Assembly: GCA_946482615.1 (NCBI GenBank)
Contig: CAMLSF010000075.1
Coordinates: 1 to 17,767, forward strand
Length of the DNA: 17,767 nt
Source of the DNA: an uncultured Chromatiaceae bacterium
GTDB taxonomy: Bacteria; Pseudomonadota; Gammaproteobacteria; Enterobacterales; Alteromonadaceae
Direction: 5' to 3'
The notes under the pieces are model-generated. The model made no database searches. It was not told where the DNA came from and saw only the letters and a list, made by a program, of their open reading frames with translations. Every line of letters begins with the position of its first letter. Position 1 is the first letter of the stretch. Positions 16,293 through 17,767 of this stretch are shown in pieces. A program made the position numbers and the translations under genes.

Positions 16293-17767
16293 TTAGTCTC
16301 CTGCTTGGGTTTCAGGCAAAGGCAATTCGACAATAAAACGTGAACCAGTGCCAACACGGGCTGAGCTGGCTTTCACTGTGCCACCATGTGCACCAATCAT
16401 GCCGCGGCAAATCGCCAGCCCCATGCCGGTATTGTGCCTTTTACTGTCGCCGTCGGCCACCACATAAAACATATCAAAGACTTTTTCCCGCAGTGCCTCC
16501 GGAATGCCAGGGCCACTGTCTTCAATTTCAATGCGGCAGATTTTGCCTTGCTGACTGACCCAAACCCGCACCGGCTCGCCATCCGGGCTGTATTTAGCGG
16601 CATTCTCCAGAATATTAAACAGCCCCTGTTCCAGCAAAGCGGCATGGGCATAAAGCAAAGGTAAATCCGGCGCTGCTTCGTAGTCCACCTCCACTTGCGG
16701 GAAAAAGCGTTTTAAGCGTTGTTTGGCGCTGCCAATAATATCGGCCACCGACACCCAATCCCGTTCCAGCTTTAAAGTGCCATGACCTAAACGCGTCATA
16801 TCCAGCAGGTTCTGGATATATCTGTCCAGCCGCTGACTTTCCAGCAGAATAGTGCTTAACAGCTCATTGCGGTCTTCTTTGGATAATTGCTGGTCCAGCA
16901 CCTGTAAACTCTCGGCAGAACCCATCATGGCCGCCAGTGGTGAACGTAAATCGTGTGACACAGAGGACAACAACGCTGAACGCAATTGCTCCATTTCGGC
17001 TTTCAGTTTTGAGCTTTCCAGTTCTGTATTCAGGCTAATGCGCAACCAGACACTGACCGCCTGCTGACTTAACGTAGTGATTAAGTCCCGGTCGTCCGGC
17101 CTTAACACCTGCTGACTGGCTGGAAATTGCAGCAAAAGTACAGCCACAGTTTTGTCCTGCGCCAATAAAGGCAAAGCAGTCCACTGGCTGGCATTGAGGG
17201 TATCGCTGAAACGCCCTGCCATTTGCTGATGCCGTCTGGCCCAGTCAATCATCGCCTGATCCAGCGCCAGCAAGGGCTGATTAAGTGCAGGCAGTATCTG
17301 TTGTTCTTGTTGATCCAGAGTGACCAGATGCCCAGACACTATATGAACAGGACAGCGCAACGCTTGGGTCAGCTGGGCAGCCAAAATAGTCCAGAGTTCA
17401 TCGGTTTGATGGATCACTGTCAGCTGCTGAGCAAAATCCCGCTGTAATTCCGAGTACCTGTTGGCTTCTTTTAACAGCAACAATTGCTGGCGGATCCGCG
17501 ATGCAGCCGGGCCACAGGTGATACCTATCACCAGCATAAAAATCAGCGTGGCGACATCATCGTTTTTATTCACATTAAAGGTGAAATAAGGTTCGGTCAG
17601 GAAAAAGTTAAAGCTGAAAAACGACAACAAAGCGGTAAAAATAGCGGGGCGGGCGCCGTATTTCAGACCACAAAGCACCACAGCCAACACAAAAATTAAT
17701 ACCAGATTGCCACTTTGCAGCCATTGGTCCAAAGCTAAAGCCAAAGCACTGGCGGCTGCGGTAAAAA
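16293..17767 (-). CDS. kdpD: KdpD sensor histidine kinase, N-terminal part beyond the window
   Basis: C-terminal portion of the membrane sensor kinase that responds to low potassium or turgor and phosphorylates KdpE. The frame stays open to the right edge, so the cytoplasmic KdpD/USP-like N-terminal domains and the first membrane segments lie outside; the TTG at 17744 is probably internal. Visible in order: DUF4118-type membrane helices with the KYGARPAIFTALLSF and FNFFLTEPYFTFNV stretches characteristic of KdpD, a GAF-like region, the HisKA helix with phospho-accepting His in SVSHDLRSPLAA (codon 16953-16955), and an HATPase domain with N box (ENAAKYS, near 16580-16625), G1 box DSGPGIP (16501-16530) and G2 box GMGLAIC (16401-16438). 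All catalytic boxes are intact. It is cotranscribed with kdpE. Confidence 0.93.
   Translation of the reverse strand, partial: FTAAASALALALDQWLQSGNLVLIFVLAVVLCGLKYGARPAIFTALLSFFSFNFFLTEPYFTFNVNKNDDVATLIFMLVIGITCGPAASRIRQQLLLLKEANRYSELQRDFAQQLTVIHQTDELWTILAAQLTQALRCPVHIVSGHLVTLDQQEQQILPALNQPLLALDQAMIDWARRHQQMAGRFSDTLNASQWTALPLLAQDKTVAVLLLQFPASQQVLRPDDRDLITTLSQQAVSVWLRISLNTELESSKLKAEMEQLRSALLSSVSHDLRSPLAAMMGSAESLQVLDQQLSKEDRNELLSTILLESQRLDRYIQNLLDMTRLGHGTLKLERDWVSVADIIGSAKQRLKRFFPQVEVDYEAAPDLPLLYAHAALLEQGLFNILENAAKYSPDGEPVRVWVSQQGKICRIEIEDSGPGIPEALREKVFDMFYVVADGDSKRHNTGMGLAICRGMIGAHGGTVKASSARVGTGSRFIVELPLPETQAGD

Noticed and set aside
1..17767. CRISPR arrays, tRNA/rRNA genes, insertion sequences or phage genes
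   Set aside because: No regularly spaced direct repeats, cloverleaf-like segments, transposase motifs or terminal inverted repeats were seen. The repetitive character of the window comes from diverged paralogous protease units.

Overview
The window looks like a chromosomal stretch from a Gram-negative gammaproteobacterium. It encodes Sec signal peptides, C-terminal GlyGly-CTERM (rhombosortase) sorting signals on secreted proteases, a KdpDE two-component system, and coding DNA of roughly balanced GC with AT-rich intergenic DNA. Protein style suggests the Rheinheimera/Alishewanella/Shewanella neighbourhood; this is inference from family resemblance, not a database result.

Layout. (1) 1-5118 (+), cut by the left edge: a giant secreted protein made of two complete subtilisin-like protease modules in one reading frame. 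(2) 5119-5616: a terminator, then an AT-rich control region with several candidate operator-like sites and a good -35 element. (3) 5617-9627 (+): an M36 fungalysin-type metalloprotease with a PA insert, C-terminal beta domains and a GlyGly-CTERM tail. (4) 9627-15041 (+), coupled to it by a TAATG stop/start overlap: a second giant double subtilisin, complete, followed by a strong terminator. (5) 15204-15608 (+): a small VOC/glyoxalase-like protein. (6) 15610-17767 (-): kdpE and the 3' part of kdpD, which runs off the right edge.

The notable system is the protease cluster. Each giant gene encodes, twice over, an inhibitor I9-like propeptide, an S8 protease domain, an IPT/TIG domain, a Kelch propeller and a GlyGly-CTERM tail. 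In the middle, the first unit's C-terminal sorting helix and basic cluster run directly into a second signal-peptide-like helix ending in an Ala-rich or AxA cleavage motif. This resembles a head-to-tail polyprotein that rhombosortase and signal peptidase could cut into two secreted proteases. First units resemble first units and second units resemble second units, so the fusion probably predates the gene duplication and has been kept. Together with the M36 enzyme, the cluster would deliver up to five proteases to the cell surface or medium through one sorting route. No rhombosortase or type II secretion gene is in the window. In the last subtilisin domain (second unit of gene 9627-15041) the oxyanion-hole Gly-Asn is missing through a two-residue shortening, so it may be a pseudoprotease.

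The right-hand end (VOC protein, KdpDE) looks like ordinary chromosomal genes unrelated to the proteases.
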